Origin: Vicinamibacteria bacterium
GTDB lineage: Bacteria; Acidobacteriota; Vicinamibacteria; Fen-336
DNA: 64,000 bases
Reading direction: 5' to 3'
NCBI GenBank assembly: GCA_035570235.1
Contig: DATMML010000042.1
Span: 1 to 64,000 of the forward strand
Shown here piece by piece: positions 51,743 through 61,534 of the stretch. Below the pieces are notes generated by a model that did not search any database, was not told where the DNA came from, and worked only from the letters and a program-made list of their open reading frames with translations. Within the stretch, counting starts at the first letter, position 1; each line of letters opens with the position of its first letter. The position numbers and the translations under genes are program-made.

Positions 51743-52785
51743 TTCCGGGTCTTCCCTCGCCGGAGCGGGGACGGGGGCGGGAAGGTGGCCACGGCCAGGA
51801 CGCTCTCGCCCTGAAAGCCGGCGGGCCGCCACTCTTTTCCGCCGTCCAGGGTGTGGAACAGGCCTTGGTCCGTGGCCAGGAACGCCTCCAGGCCGGCCGC
51901 GGGAGCCAGGGGGAACAGGAGCTGGGTGGGGGACCCCGCCCCCGCCGTGCCCAGCCGGGTCCAGGTGGTTCCCGCGTCCTCGCTGCGGAAGAAGCCGCCA
52001 TCCGCGGCCGCGTAGAGGAAGGGCCCGAGCCAGATCAGGTCCCCGACCCGGTGGCCCGCCAACCCGGCCGATACCCAGGTCCGGCCCCCGTTCGAGGATC
52101 GAAAGACCCCCGCTTGGCCGACCCCCACAAAGAGGACGGGGTCCACTGCGAAGAAGGAAGAGAGGGCCATCGCCCGGACGTCCCCCGGCGGCAGGCCCTC
52201 CCCGGGCCCCTCGAAATGCGCGCCGGCGTCGTTGGAGATCAGGACGCCGCGGCCGGTCGCCATGACCAGCGCCGGCCCGGGCCACTCCAGCCGGAAGACG
52301 GAGGTCCCCCAGAGGCTCGTGGACGCGAACGTGCGCCCCCCATCTCCGGATTTCAGAAGCCCAGCGGCGGTGCCCACGAAGAGGGTCGGGTCCGACTGGG
52401 GGTAGCGCGAGGACAGCAGGCAAAGAACGGGGGGCGAGCTCCCGGTCCGCTCCCAGATCTCCCCGAAGTCCTTGGAGAGGTAGATCCCCTCCTCGCCCCC
52501 CACGTATACCAACGGACCCAGGGGCATGATGCCGCGGGCGGCCCCGAGGAGGTCCAGCTGGGCCCCCGTGGTCTGCCCAAGCACGCGCTGCCAGCTGCCA
52601 CCCCAGTCTCGGGACCGCCAGAGGCCGGCCGGGGTCCCCGCGAAGAGCGTGAGGCTGGCGGTGACGGGATCGGTACGGTTCTGCCCCGCCGACGGCCCCC
52701 CCGCGAGGGAAGCCGACAGCAGCAGACACACGGCCAGCGCGCGGGGGGTCGTCAGCGCGGAAAGTAGGCGCGTAGGCGCTCGCAA
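51739..52785 (-). CDS. Secreted beta-propeller protein, Ycf48/BNR-repeat type
   Basis: A 348-residue protein with a signal peptide (ALAVCLLLSASLAGGPSAGQ) and about seven short repeats of the form LFAGTPAGLWRSRDWGGSWQ, each with the S-x-D-x-G-x-T/S-W Asp-box. This builds a beta-propeller like the photosystem II assembly factor Ycf48 or sialidase-type BNR proteins; here it is probably a general periplasmic binding protein. TTG start 34 nt inside the HIT gene. Confidence 0.85.
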   Translation of the reverse strand: MRAPTRLLSALTTPRALAVCLLLSASLAGGPSAGQNRTDPVTASLTLFAGTPAGLWRSRDWGGSWQRVLGQTTGAQLDLLGAARGIMPLGPLVYVGGEEGIYLSKDFGEIWERTGSSPPVLCLLSSRYPQSDPTLFVGTAAGLLKSGDGGRTFASTSLWGTSVFRLEWPGPALVMATGRGVLISNDAGAHFEGPGEGLPPGDVRAMALSSFFAVDPVLFVGVGQAGVFRSSNGGRTWVSAGLAGHRVGDLIWLGPFLYAAADGGFFRSEDAGTTWTRLGTAGAGSPTQLLFPLAPAAGLEAFLATDQGLFHTLDGGKEWRPAGFQGESVLAVATFPPPSPLRRGKTRK

Positions 52786-53234
52786 GCCTTCACCGGATCC
52801 TCGGGGATCACCCGGGTATCGCCGAACACGGTTAGGAAGTTCGTGTCGCCCGTCCAGCGCGGGACCATGTGGAGGTGGATGTGATCGGCCACCCCCGCTC
52901 CCGCCGGACGCCCGAGGTTCATGCCTAGGTTGATTCCCTCGGGGTGATAGGCGTCGGCCAGCACTTCCTCCAGGCGACGGGCCAAGCCCATCATCTCCGC
53001 GAGCTCCTCGGGGGTGGCTCCGCTGAGGGTGCCCACGTGCCGCCGGGTCGCCACCAGGAGATGCCCGGCGTTGTAAGGGAAGAGGTTCATGACCACAAAG
53101 TTCAAGGAACCCACGTGCACCACCAGGCGGTCGGCCCCTCCCGCCCCCTCCAGGGCGCGGCAGAGGACGCAGCCGGATGGCTGACCCGCGGAGGTCACGT
53201 ACTCATGCCTCCAGGGCGCCCACATCCGCTCCAT
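52752..53234 (-). CDS. HIT family nucleotide hydrolase
   Basis: A 160-residue protein with the histidine triad HIHLHMVPRW, the Cys-pair near the start (SGCVLCRALEGAG), and MNLFPYNAGHLLVATRRHVG. It resembles bacterial Ap4A hydrolase/phosphorylase-like HIT proteins that cleave dinucleoside polyphosphates or nucleoside phosphoramidates. Its ATG shares one base with the cyclase stop. A link between nucleotide signalling and the cyclase gene is possible but unproven. Confidence 0.92.
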   Translation of the reverse strand: MERMWAPWRHEYVTSAGQPSGCVLCRALEGAGGADRLVVHVGSLNFVVMNLFPYNAGHLLVATRRHVGTLSGATPEELAEMMGLARRLEEVLADAYHPEGINLGMNLGRPAGAGVADHIHLHMVPRWTGDTNFLTVFGDTRVIPEDPVKACERLRAYFPR

Positions 53235-55015
53235 CAGCGGTCCTCATAGTCCACATCGTACACGGGAAGGCTGGACCGGACCCCCTTGAACTTCGCGTCC
53301 CCCGCGTAGCGGAAGAGGATTCGGCGCCCGATGACCTCGTCCTCGTACTCCACGATTCCCTCCCCGTGGACGAGAGCCAGATGGGTCTCGAGTTGAACGA
53401 GGGTGTCCCGGCTGATGGCAATCCCCTCGTTGAAGAGGCCGCCCCGGGCGTCCACGATCACGCGCAGGCCGGAGGCACGAACGGGCCCCGGGGGCGGCGG
53501 CGCCTCCGCCTCGTCCTCCTCCATCGGCTTCTTGGCGCCCGAGGAGAGCCGGCCCGCGAGGTTGACATTGCGTCCGATGACCGTGCTTTGCACGGTCTTC
53601 TCGTCGGCGAGAAAGCGGGCCAGATAGGCGCGCCCATAATGGATGGCGATCCCCATCTTGAAGTACGTCATGCCCCCCTCGCGCTGGCGGCGCAGGGTGT
53701 CCTGGCAAAGAATGGCGGTGCGCAGCGCGTTCAAAGGGTCCAAGGGATCGGCGTGGCCGGTACCGTAGGTGACCATCATGCCGTCCCCAAGGAACTTGTC
53801 CACCGTTCCCCCGAAGCGCCGGACGTGGGGGATGAAGGCGTCGAACACCGTATAGAGCTCCTGGGTCAGGTCGCGCTCCGAGATCTGGCCTTCCGACGTT
53901 TGGGTGAACCCACGGAGGTCCAGGAAGAGGACGGTGGCATTGACGGCATTGTTGTGGACCTGGGCGGACTCCCCGAACTCATAGATGCGCAGGCCGCGGC
54001 TGGCTTTGTCCTCGACATCCTTCTCCTCCCCCAGGGCGCCGCCCAGGAGGCAGATGCGGTCCCGCACCTGGGTAAGGATCTCGAAGCGCTTGACTCCCGT
54101 CACCACATCCAGGAAAGCGTCGACGATCTCCGCCGGCTTGCGGCGCTCCAGCTCCGCCTTCAGCAGGGTCGAGGCCATGAGCCGGCTACCCGTGGCCCAG
54201 GCATCGCCCAGGAGGTAGGTGAGGATGTGGCCGTTCATCATGATCTTGGGGAGGCTGGAAGGCTTCAGGTACTGCTCCCGGGGCAGCCCGGGCATGTGGC
54301 GGGAGGCGCGGGCGAGCAGACCCCGGTCTCCTTCCCGCAGGCGGCGCTCGGTCTCGCGGAGCAGGATCTGCTGGATCTCTTGGAAGGCTTCCGCGGTGAT
54401 GCGGTAGCGCTTGTTGGCGCTCAGGAAGTGGTTGAAGTCGAGTTCCGCCACCGAGCATTCGGTGAAGGCAAAGCCGTCCTCGATGATGGACTCGATCAAG
54501 GCCGGGCTGTCATCGCCCCAGATCTGGGGTCCCTCCCCATTCCGGCGCGACTCCTGATCCAGGCGCCGGTAGAAGGAGGCGAGCAGGGGGTGCAGGGAAT
54601 ACTTCGCCTTGCGGACGGCCGGGGTCTTGGCTTCCAGTTCACGGAGAAACTCCGCCACGTCGCGGCTGTGGCCCAGCCAGAATAGGTTGAGCAGGCCGGA
54701 CCGTCGGTCGACGGCCCGCATGGAGCGGAGAATCCGACCGAGGGCGGTCTCGTACTCCGCCTGGTCGCGGGACGCGTCGGGGCGGAAGCCTTGGGACTCC
54801 AACCCAATCTGGGCGAGCAAGCTCTGGAGGAAGCGGCGAAGGAGCGTCCGCAGCCGGGGGTGAAATGTGAGGAGGTAGACGTCGCGCTCGCCGTCCCGCT
54901 CCAGGGGAGGGAGGCGCGGGAGGGGGGAGCCCAGGAGCCCCTCCGTCTCCGCGACGCCACCCGCTACGAAACGGGAGGAGATGGGATCCTTGTGGAAGAG
55001 AGAAACGGGTCCCAT
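53234..55015 (-). CDS. Class III adenylate cyclase with unknown N-terminal domain
   Basis: A 593-residue protein. Residues about 365-560 form a class III cyclase domain: metal Asp in VLFLDLRGFTQTSEG, adenine-specifying Lys and second Asp in GGTVDKFLGDGMMVTYG, and the Asn/Arg pair in IGRNVNLAGRLSS. All catalytic residues are present, so cAMP production is likely. The first 330 residues are soluble and helical without recognised domain. It follows ihf at 15 nt and is coupled to the HIT gene. Confidence 0.88.
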   Translation of the reverse strand: MGPVSLFHKDPISSRFVAGGVAETEGLLGSPLPRLPPLERDGERDVYLLTFHPRLRTLLRRFLQSLLAQIGLESQGFRPDASRDQAEYETALGRILRSMRAVDRRSGLLNLFWLGHSRDVAEFLRELEAKTPAVRKAKYSLHPLLASFYRRLDQESRRNGEGPQIWGDDSPALIESIIEDGFAFTECSVAELDFNHFLSANKRYRITAEAFQEIQQILLRETERRLREGDRGLLARASRHMPGLPREQYLKPSSLPKIMMNGHILTYLLGDAWATGSRLMASTLLKAELERRKPAEIVDAFLDVVTGVKRFEILTQVRDRICLLGGALGEEKDVEDKASRGLRIYEFGESAQVHNNAVNATVLFLDLRGFTQTSEGQISERDLTQELYTVFDAFIPHVRRFGGTVDKFLGDGMMVTYGTGHADPLDPLNALRTAILCQDTLRRQREGGMTYFKMGIAIHYGRAYLARFLADEKTVQSTVIGRNVNLAGRLSSGAKKPMEEDEAEAPPPPGPVRASGLRVIVDARGGLFNEGIAISRDTLVQLETHLALVHGEGIVEYEDEVIGRRILFRYAGDAKFKGVRSSLPVYDVDYEDR

Positions 55016-55030
55016 CGCGAAGGGAGCAGA

Positions 55031-55309
55031 TTAGCGACGGTTGATCAGCTCCCGGAGTTCCTTGCCGGGCTTGAAGTGCGGAACCTTCTTGGCGGGCACG
55101 AGCACTCCCGCTCCCGTCTTCGGGTTCCGGCCGGTACGGCTGTCCCGTCGCCGGATCCGGAAGCTGCCGAAGCCCCGCAGTTCGATCTTGTCGCCCTTCT
55201 GGAGAGCGTCGATGATGGAGGAGAACACGGCTTCCACGATGACCTCCGAGTGCTTGCGGGTGAGGTCGGAGACGCGCGAGACCTCATCCACCAGCTCCGC
55301 CTTGGTCAT
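55031..55309 (-). CDS. HU/IHF-type nucleoid protein
   Basis: A 92-residue DNA-bending protein: MTKAELVDEVSRVSDLTRKH, the dimer helix, GDKIELRGFGSFRIRRRD and the minor-groove arm GRNPKTGAGVLVPAKKVPHF. The downstream position after rpsA is the same as ihfB in Escherichia coli, so it is likely the IHF-beta-like member. It lies 8 nt after rpsA. Confidence 0.95.
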   Translation of the reverse strand: MTKAELVDEVSRVSDLTRKHSEVIVEAVFSSIIDALQKGDKIELRGFGSFRIRRRDSRTGRNPKTGAGVLVPAKKVPHFKPGKELRELINRR

Positions 55310-55317
55310 GGAGCCCT

Positions 55318-57111
<1,794 letters not shown>

Positions 57112-57196
57112 GAGTGGGGCGAAACCTCCAGGGTATGGATTATCCCAGGCGAACAATAACCCTTTAAGGCCACCGCTCGTCAGGGACTAAACACCA

Positions 57197-57226
57197 ATTC
57201 TAGGGGCTTTTCTGCCCCGCTGTCAA
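57197..57226 (-). promoter_or_regulatory. rpsA promoter with dyad in the spacer
   Basis: On the minus strand TTGACA (57226-57221), 18-bp spacer, TAGAAT (57202-57197). The spacer contains GGGGC-AGAAAA-GCCCC, a perfect 5-bp inverted repeat. Leader of about 75-80 nt. The JAMM promoter has identical -35 and -10 boxes. Confidence 0.75.
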
Positions 57227-57538
57227 GAAGATGGCCAACGTGGGCAGGGGTCTACCGTTCACGTGACAACGGGGCCTGCCTGGGGACCCATGCTCGCCCA
57301 TGGGACCGCGCCGTTGACCCAAGAAGGCACTCCTCGTCGACCAGACCCTCTCGACGAGCCCTTGAAGAGGTCGCGAGAACGCGAGATGGGCGACAAGTTG
57401 TTGACCTGATTCGACTCCAGACAATTGACGGCCTTGAGGTCTGGGTGGTTCGCGGGGCGCTCGAGTCCGTGCTCCTCTCCGGCACCCGTCGTGGTCTAAT
57501 AGAGAGGCGGTCCGTGCCGCTCTTTGGGAGGCGTTGTC
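57227..57538. other. Intergenic region between divergent rpsA and tatA
   Basis: About 310 nt with no convincing gene. A TCTAAT box at 57494-57499 could be a -10 for tatA, but no clear -35 matches it. Confidence 0.4.
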
Positions 57539-57757
57539 ATGATCGAAGGTTTGCTGCAGCCGATGCACTTGCTCCTGATCCTCGGCATCGCGCTCATCAT
57601 TTTCGGGCCCTCGAAGCTGCCGGAGTTGGGCAAGGCCCTGGGTGAGTCGATTCGAGGGTTCAAGAGCGCGATGCAGGGGGACGAGCCGGGTGCCAAGAAC
57701 ACATCCCGGGACGACTCCGCGGCGCTGCCCGCGCCCCCCGACGACAAGAAAGCCTGA
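57539..57757 (+). CDS. tatA: Twin-arginine translocase subunit TatA/TatE
   Basis: A 72-residue protein: short N-terminus, one membrane helix ([20 protein letters not shown], with the FGP-x-KLPELG hinge), an amphipathic helix ([14 protein letters not shown]) and a charged tail. It oligomerises to let folded proteins cross the inner membrane. GGGAGG precedes ATG 57539. No tatC is in the window. Confidence 0.95.
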   Translation: MIEGLLQPMHLLLILGIALIIFGPSKLPELGKALGESIRGFKSAMQGDEPGAKNTSRDDSAALPAPPDDKKA

Positions 57758-57872
57758 TCCTCGGTTCTGCCGGCACCGGGGTCCGGGCCCGCCGCACTTC
57801 GTGCACGGTGGCGGGATCCCCCGCTTCGGAGCTCACCGTCGCGCGCCTCCTTGAGGACGGGCCTCGCTCGCC

Positions 57873-58931
57873 TCAACGCACGGAAGCGGGCACGAAGATC
57901 GCTTTCGGGATCATGGCATGCACTCCCTTGTTGCCATCCGCCAGCTGAGTGATGCTCAAATCGGCGGCCACGCTCGCCAGCATGTAGGCGTCGTCCCGGG
58001 ACATGTGCTTCTCCGTGGCCAGGTAGTCGAGCATCTCCCGCAGCGCCATTCGCGTCGCTTCGGTGAGGTCTTCGTGCAGGCCCATGGTGATGACGTGGGT
58101 GGGGGTCTCCGCGCGCGGCCAGCGCAAGTGCAGGTCCTTTCGCACCACGAGCTGGAAGGTGCCGAGGAGCGAGGTCTCGAGGGCAGTGATGTCGACCTCG
58201 CCGTTGCCCTGCCCCGCGTGGCCATCGCCCACCAGTAGAAGCGCTCCCCGCGCGTGCACGGGAATATAGAGGGTCGTGCCCGCCACGAGCTCCTTGTTGT
58301 CGAGGTTTCCTGCGTGTATCCAGGGCGGTGCGCTGCTGATACGACCCGACACCTCCGGCGGGGCCACCCCAATGCTGCCGAAAAAGGGCCGCAAAGGAAT
58401 CTCGACGCCGTCCGCGAAGCGCGCCACCATGCGCCGCTCGTCGAGGGGGATGATCCGCATCCGGGGGTAGGGGAAGTCCTCGGGCAGGAAGCCCCGACCG
58501 GGAGCAAACGCATTGTAGGCGTAGGGGAGGGCGAGGCGGACGGTCTTGATACGGACCTCGAGCACGTCGCCCGGCTCCGCTCCCTCGACGAAGATGGGCC
58601 CGGTGAGGATGTGTCCACCCGGGCCCTTATTCGTCACCTCTCGGTAGATCTCGCGCAGAGCCGGCTCCACCTGCTCCGGAGGGAGGCCCGCTCCCTCGAG
58701 CCGAGCCGGGCTCGAGGTGATCAGTGTCTTGATCTCGACCAGGTCGCCGGAAGCCACGCGTAGCGCGGGCGGCGTGGCCGCGTCGTAGTATCCCCAGGCC
58801 ACGGTCCGCGGGGTGGGAGCTAGGCTGAGCGGCGTGCGGGCAGACTCCCCGCCCGAGGCCGGCTTTACCCATCCCGTGGAGGCCAGGCTGGCCAAGGTGG
58901 CCACGGCCGCGATCAAGGCTCGTGTCGACAT
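57873..58931 (-). CDS. Secreted acetamidase/formamidase family protein
   Basis: A 352-residue protein with a signal peptide (MSTRALIAAVATLASLASTG). FmdA/AmdA-like segments: ASGDLVEIKTLITSS, NKGPGGHILTGPIFVEGAEP, GDVLEVRIKTVRLA, FFGSIGVAPP, PPWIHAGNLDNKEL, and VGDGHAGQGNGEVDITALET. The family hydrolyses formamide or short amides; export to the periplasm is unusual for a nitrogen-salvage enzyme but common among such proteins in this kind of genome. ATG 58931 has AGGAGG 6 nt upstream. Confidence 0.92.
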   Translation of the reverse strand: MSTRALIAAVATLASLASTGWVKPASGGESARTPLSLAPTPRTVAWGYYDAATPPALRVASGDLVEIKTLITSSPARLEGAGLPPEQVEPALREIYREVTNKGPGGHILTGPIFVEGAEPGDVLEVRIKTVRLALPYAYNAFAPGRGFLPEDFPYPRMRIIPLDERRMVARFADGVEIPLRPFFGSIGVAPPEVSGRISSAPPWIHAGNLDNKELVAGTTLYIPVHARGALLLVGDGHAGQGNGEVDITALETSLLGTFQLVVRKDLHLRWPRAETPTHVITMGLHEDLTEATRMALREMLDYLATEKHMSRDDAYMLASVAADLSITQLADGNKGVHAMIPKAIFVPASVR

Positions 58932-59018
58932 AGATCCTCCTGAGCCAGGCGGAGAGGGGCACCGACCCACGATTCCGCGCCGGCCCGCGCTGAAGCCAGG
59001 GGGAGCTGGCGTCCCCGC

Positions 59019-59048
59019 ACGCTACCCCCTTGCCCCAAAAAACGTCAA
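59019..59048 (-). promoter_or_regulatory. Promoter of the acetamidase/formamidase gene
   Basis: On the minus strand TTGACG (59048-59043), 18-bp spacer, TAGCGT (59024-59019). Leader of about 80 nt to ATG 58931. Confidence 0.55.
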
Positions 59049-59167
59049 GCGGAGTCCCGAGGCAGATCGCGGCCCGACCGCGTAGAGTGACGCTCTCCCC
59101 CGGACGGGAAGCATGCTTCGCGCGCACCTCGCGCGAAGCCTACAAGATCCGTACACTGAGGGTGGTG

Positions 59168-60157
59168 ATGACGAGCCTCTTCCGCCTACCCGGTCTGCTG
59201 TGCTGGCCCTTGGCCGCGTTCCTGGGCGGCCCCGCGACCCCGGGCGTCAAAGACTACCGTATTTTCTTCGCGACCTGCCGAGCACCACAGTGCGAAAGAC
59301 CGTGGGTGTCGCTCCGGGCCTTCCGCCGGGGCGCTCAGGACTTCGTGCTGGTCGTCGACCCCGAAAGCCTCGACACCCTGCTCCTCCCCACCGCGGGCCT
59401 GAAGGTCAAGAAGTCGTCCTGGCGGGAGGTGCGGGACGCGACCAGAGCCACCCCCTTCGGACGGGCGCTGAGCGACGCGGAGAGGACTGCGACCGCCGAG
59501 CAGGATGCCGGCATCCGCCACGCCCTGCCCGCGGGAAAAGGTGTTGTGCTCACCATCGACCTCTGTCCGTCGACCCGCCCCCTCGACCAGCGCCTGTTTA
59601 CGACCATCCTTGCCGAGTTCGAGCCCGAGGAGAGGCCGGTCCCCCTGGGGATCGCCATCACCGGCCGCTGGATGCTCGAGCACCCCAAGGACCTCGCGTG
59701 GCTAAGGGAGCTCGAGGGGGAGGGCCAGATTGCGGCGACATGGATCAACCACTCGTTCAACCACCGCTACAGCCCGGACCTGCCGCTGTCCCGGAACTTC
59801 TTACGCGAGGCCGGTACCGACCTCGACTTCGAGGTTTTGGCCACCGAGTCGGCAATGATCGACAACGGCCTCCGCCCATCCGCCTTCTTCCGCTTCCCCG
59901 GCCTCGTGTCCGACCCGAAGCTGGTTCACCGCGTGATCTCGTACGGCCTAATCCCGGTCGGATCCGACGCCTGGCTGGCCAAGAACCAGGCCCCGTTGCA
60001 GGGCAGCATTGTGCTCGTGCACGGCAACGGCAACGAGCCGATCGGGATCGCCAAGTTTCTCTCCCTCGTCCGGACGGAGCGGAAGGCCATACGCGAAAAG
60101 GACTGGCTCCTCTTTGATCTCAGGCAGAGCGTGTCCCGGGCGGAAGAGGTACCGTGA
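59168..60157 (+). CDS. NodB-fold (polysaccharide deacetylase-like) secreted protein
   Basis: A 329-residue protein with a hydrophobic start (LFRLPGLLCWPLAAFLGG). A NodB-like part follows: GVVLTIDLCPSTRPLDQRLF (motif 1), WINHSFNHRY with the zinc His pair (motif 2), and SAFFRFPGLVSDPKLVH (motif 3). Motif 1 has a single Asp (TID-L) where true deacetylases have two (TFDD), so one metal ligand is missing. It may act on another substrate or be inactive. ATG 59168 is chosen for the signal segment. Confidence 0.75.
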   Translation: MTSLFRLPGLLCWPLAAFLGGPATPGVKDYRIFFATCRAPQCERPWVSLRAFRRGAQDFVLVVDPESLDTLLLPTAGLKVKKSSWREVRDATRATPFGRALSDAERTATAEQDAGIRHALPAGKGVVLTIDLCPSTRPLDQRLFTTILAEFEPEERPVPLGIAITGRWMLEHPKDLAWLRELEGEGQIAATWINHSFNHRYSPDLPLSRNFLREAGTDLDFEVLATESAMIDNGLRPSAFFRFPGLVSDPKLVHRVISYGLIPVGSDAWLAKNQAPLQGSIVLVHGNGNEPIGIAKFLSLVRTERKAIREKDWLLFDLRQSVSRAEEVP

Positions 60158-60231
60158 CCCGGCCCGCGCGGGGGCGCATCTGCCCGTCCGTCGGCGAAGG
60201 CTTGGCCGCCGGAGGTTCCGCTCCCGATCCG

Positions 60232-60777
60232 CTAGCGTTTCTGGTAAGTGCCGACGAGGTCCGCTTGAGCAAGCACGTGGCCCTTCATCGCCTGTTCCAG
60301 CGCACTCTTCGTGGGCATCCCCAGATCGGCTAAGACCACGTCCAAGGCGTACAGCTTGTGAAAGTACCGGTGGCGTCCGATGGGCGGACACGGACCGCGG
60401 TATCCGCTGCTCTGCCAGTCATTCCGACCCTCGTGAGCGCCGGCCGGAAGGTCGTGGGCCCGGGCCCCCTCGGGGAGGCCGTTTGCGGCCGGCGGAATGT
60501 TGTAGACGACCCAGTGCACCCAAGTCGTTTGGGGCGCGCTCGGGTCGGGAGCGTCCGGATCGTCCACGATGAGGGCCAGGCTCTTCGTCCCCGGCGGGAG
60601 GCCGGACCACGAGAGGGCGGGCGAGGCGTCCTGCCCCTCGCACGTGTGTCGGGAGGGAATCTCTCCCTGGGGGGAGAAGCTGGAGGAGGCCAGGTTCATC
60701 GCCCGCGCATCCGCTCCGGCCAGCGCGAGGAGCCACGACAGAAAGACGGTGAAACCGGGGCGGACGAGTGTATTCAT
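60232..60777 (-). CDS. YbhB/YbcL family PEBP-like protein, secreted
   Basis: A 181-residue phosphatidylethanolamine-binding-fold protein with a signal peptide (FTVFLSWLLALAGADARA). Family motifs: QGEIPSRHTCEGQDASPALS, LALIVDDPDAPDPSAPQTTW, VHWVVYNIPP, GYRGPCPPIGRHRYFHKLYA. Function in bacteria is unknown. ATG 60777 has GGGGAGGGG upstream and a promoter at 60797-60826. Confidence 0.95.
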   Translation of the reverse strand: MNTLVRPGFTVFLSWLLALAGADARAMNLASSSFSPQGEIPSRHTCEGQDASPALSWSGLPPGTKSLALIVDDPDAPDPSAPQTTWVHWVVYNIPPAANGLPEGARAHDLPAGAHEGRNDWQSSGYRGPCPPIGRHRYFHKLYALDVVLADLGMPTKSALEQAMKGHVLAQADLVGTYQKR

Positions 60778-60796
60778 GAGGCCCCTCCCCGGGACC

Positions 60797-60826
60797 ACGC
60801 TATGCAAGGCGCGGCAGTGCTGTCAA
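60797..60826 (-). promoter_or_regulatory. Promoter of the PEBP-like gene
   Basis: On the minus strand TTGACA (60826-60821), 18-bp spacer, TAGCGT (60802-60797). Leader of about 13 nt, just enough for the Shine-Dalgarno site. Confidence 0.65.
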
Positions 60827-60959
60827 GAGCGCGTATCGAGCCATTCAAAATGAACCGGGGGAGGTATCGTCGCGCCATTCAAGAAGTAACCCTCGTCCTC
60901 GCGAATGGCGTTCGCGCCCTTGACCTCCGGAGAAGGAGCCGACTGATTGGTGGCGCCGC

Positions 60960-61424
60960 TTACTTCGACCCCCCGAACCTCCGCAGCCACCCCTCGATGT
61001 CATCCTCTCGATCGGGCTTCTCGGAAGACTCACCCCCGTCCCGCCCCCGACCGGGTTTTCGCTCAAGGAGATTCCACTCGTGGGCGCGGAGCACGGAGGC
61101 GCCCGCGGTCTTCGCATAAGAGTAGAGGGCCTTGTCCGAAGTCACTACGATGAGCTCCGCGGGCCGGGGAGCCCGGTCCAAGAGCTCGCGGATCACAGTG
61201 TCCGCGTCCACGCCGGCCGGGGGAACCCGCAGGGAGACGGGGCCCAAGTCCTGGGCCGCCATTTCCGGTCGTAGGGGATGCCCATCGAACACAATTGTTG
61301 CCTTTACATTGCGGGCGCGGCAAAAGGAAGCGACCCTCCGGACGACCTCGGCGCGACGGTCGTTCCCTCCGACCGGGCCGCCCCAAGAGCCAAGGAGATT
61401 GTTTCCGTCGATCAGGTAAGGCAA
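60960..61424 (-). CDS. NYN domain (YacP-like) ribonuclease
   Basis: A 154-residue PIN-like protein: first acidic site MPYLIDGNNLLGSWGG, then VKATIVFDGHPLRPE, DADTVIRELLDRAPRPAELI and VVTSDKALYSYAKTAGASVL. These give the metal-binding Asp set of NYN nucleases (Rae1/YacP group), which cut RNA. TTG start. Charged tail ends WLRRFGGSK. Confidence 0.88.
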   Translation of the reverse strand: MPYLIDGNNLLGSWGGPVGGNDRRAEVVRRVASFCRARNVKATIVFDGHPLRPEMAAQDLGPVSLRVPPAGVDADTVIRELLDRAPRPAELIVVTSDKALYSYAKTAGASVLRAHEWNLLERKPGRGRDGGESSEKPDREDDIEGWLRRFGGSK

Positions 61425-61534
61425 GGGCCCACCCCTCCGGGATGCCGAGGCTGTCCCCCCCGCGTGTTAATATACTGAATCTGCGCGTGATGCGCCCTTG
61501 GGTTAAGCCGGGTCTTCGGGCGCCGGGAGGGTAG

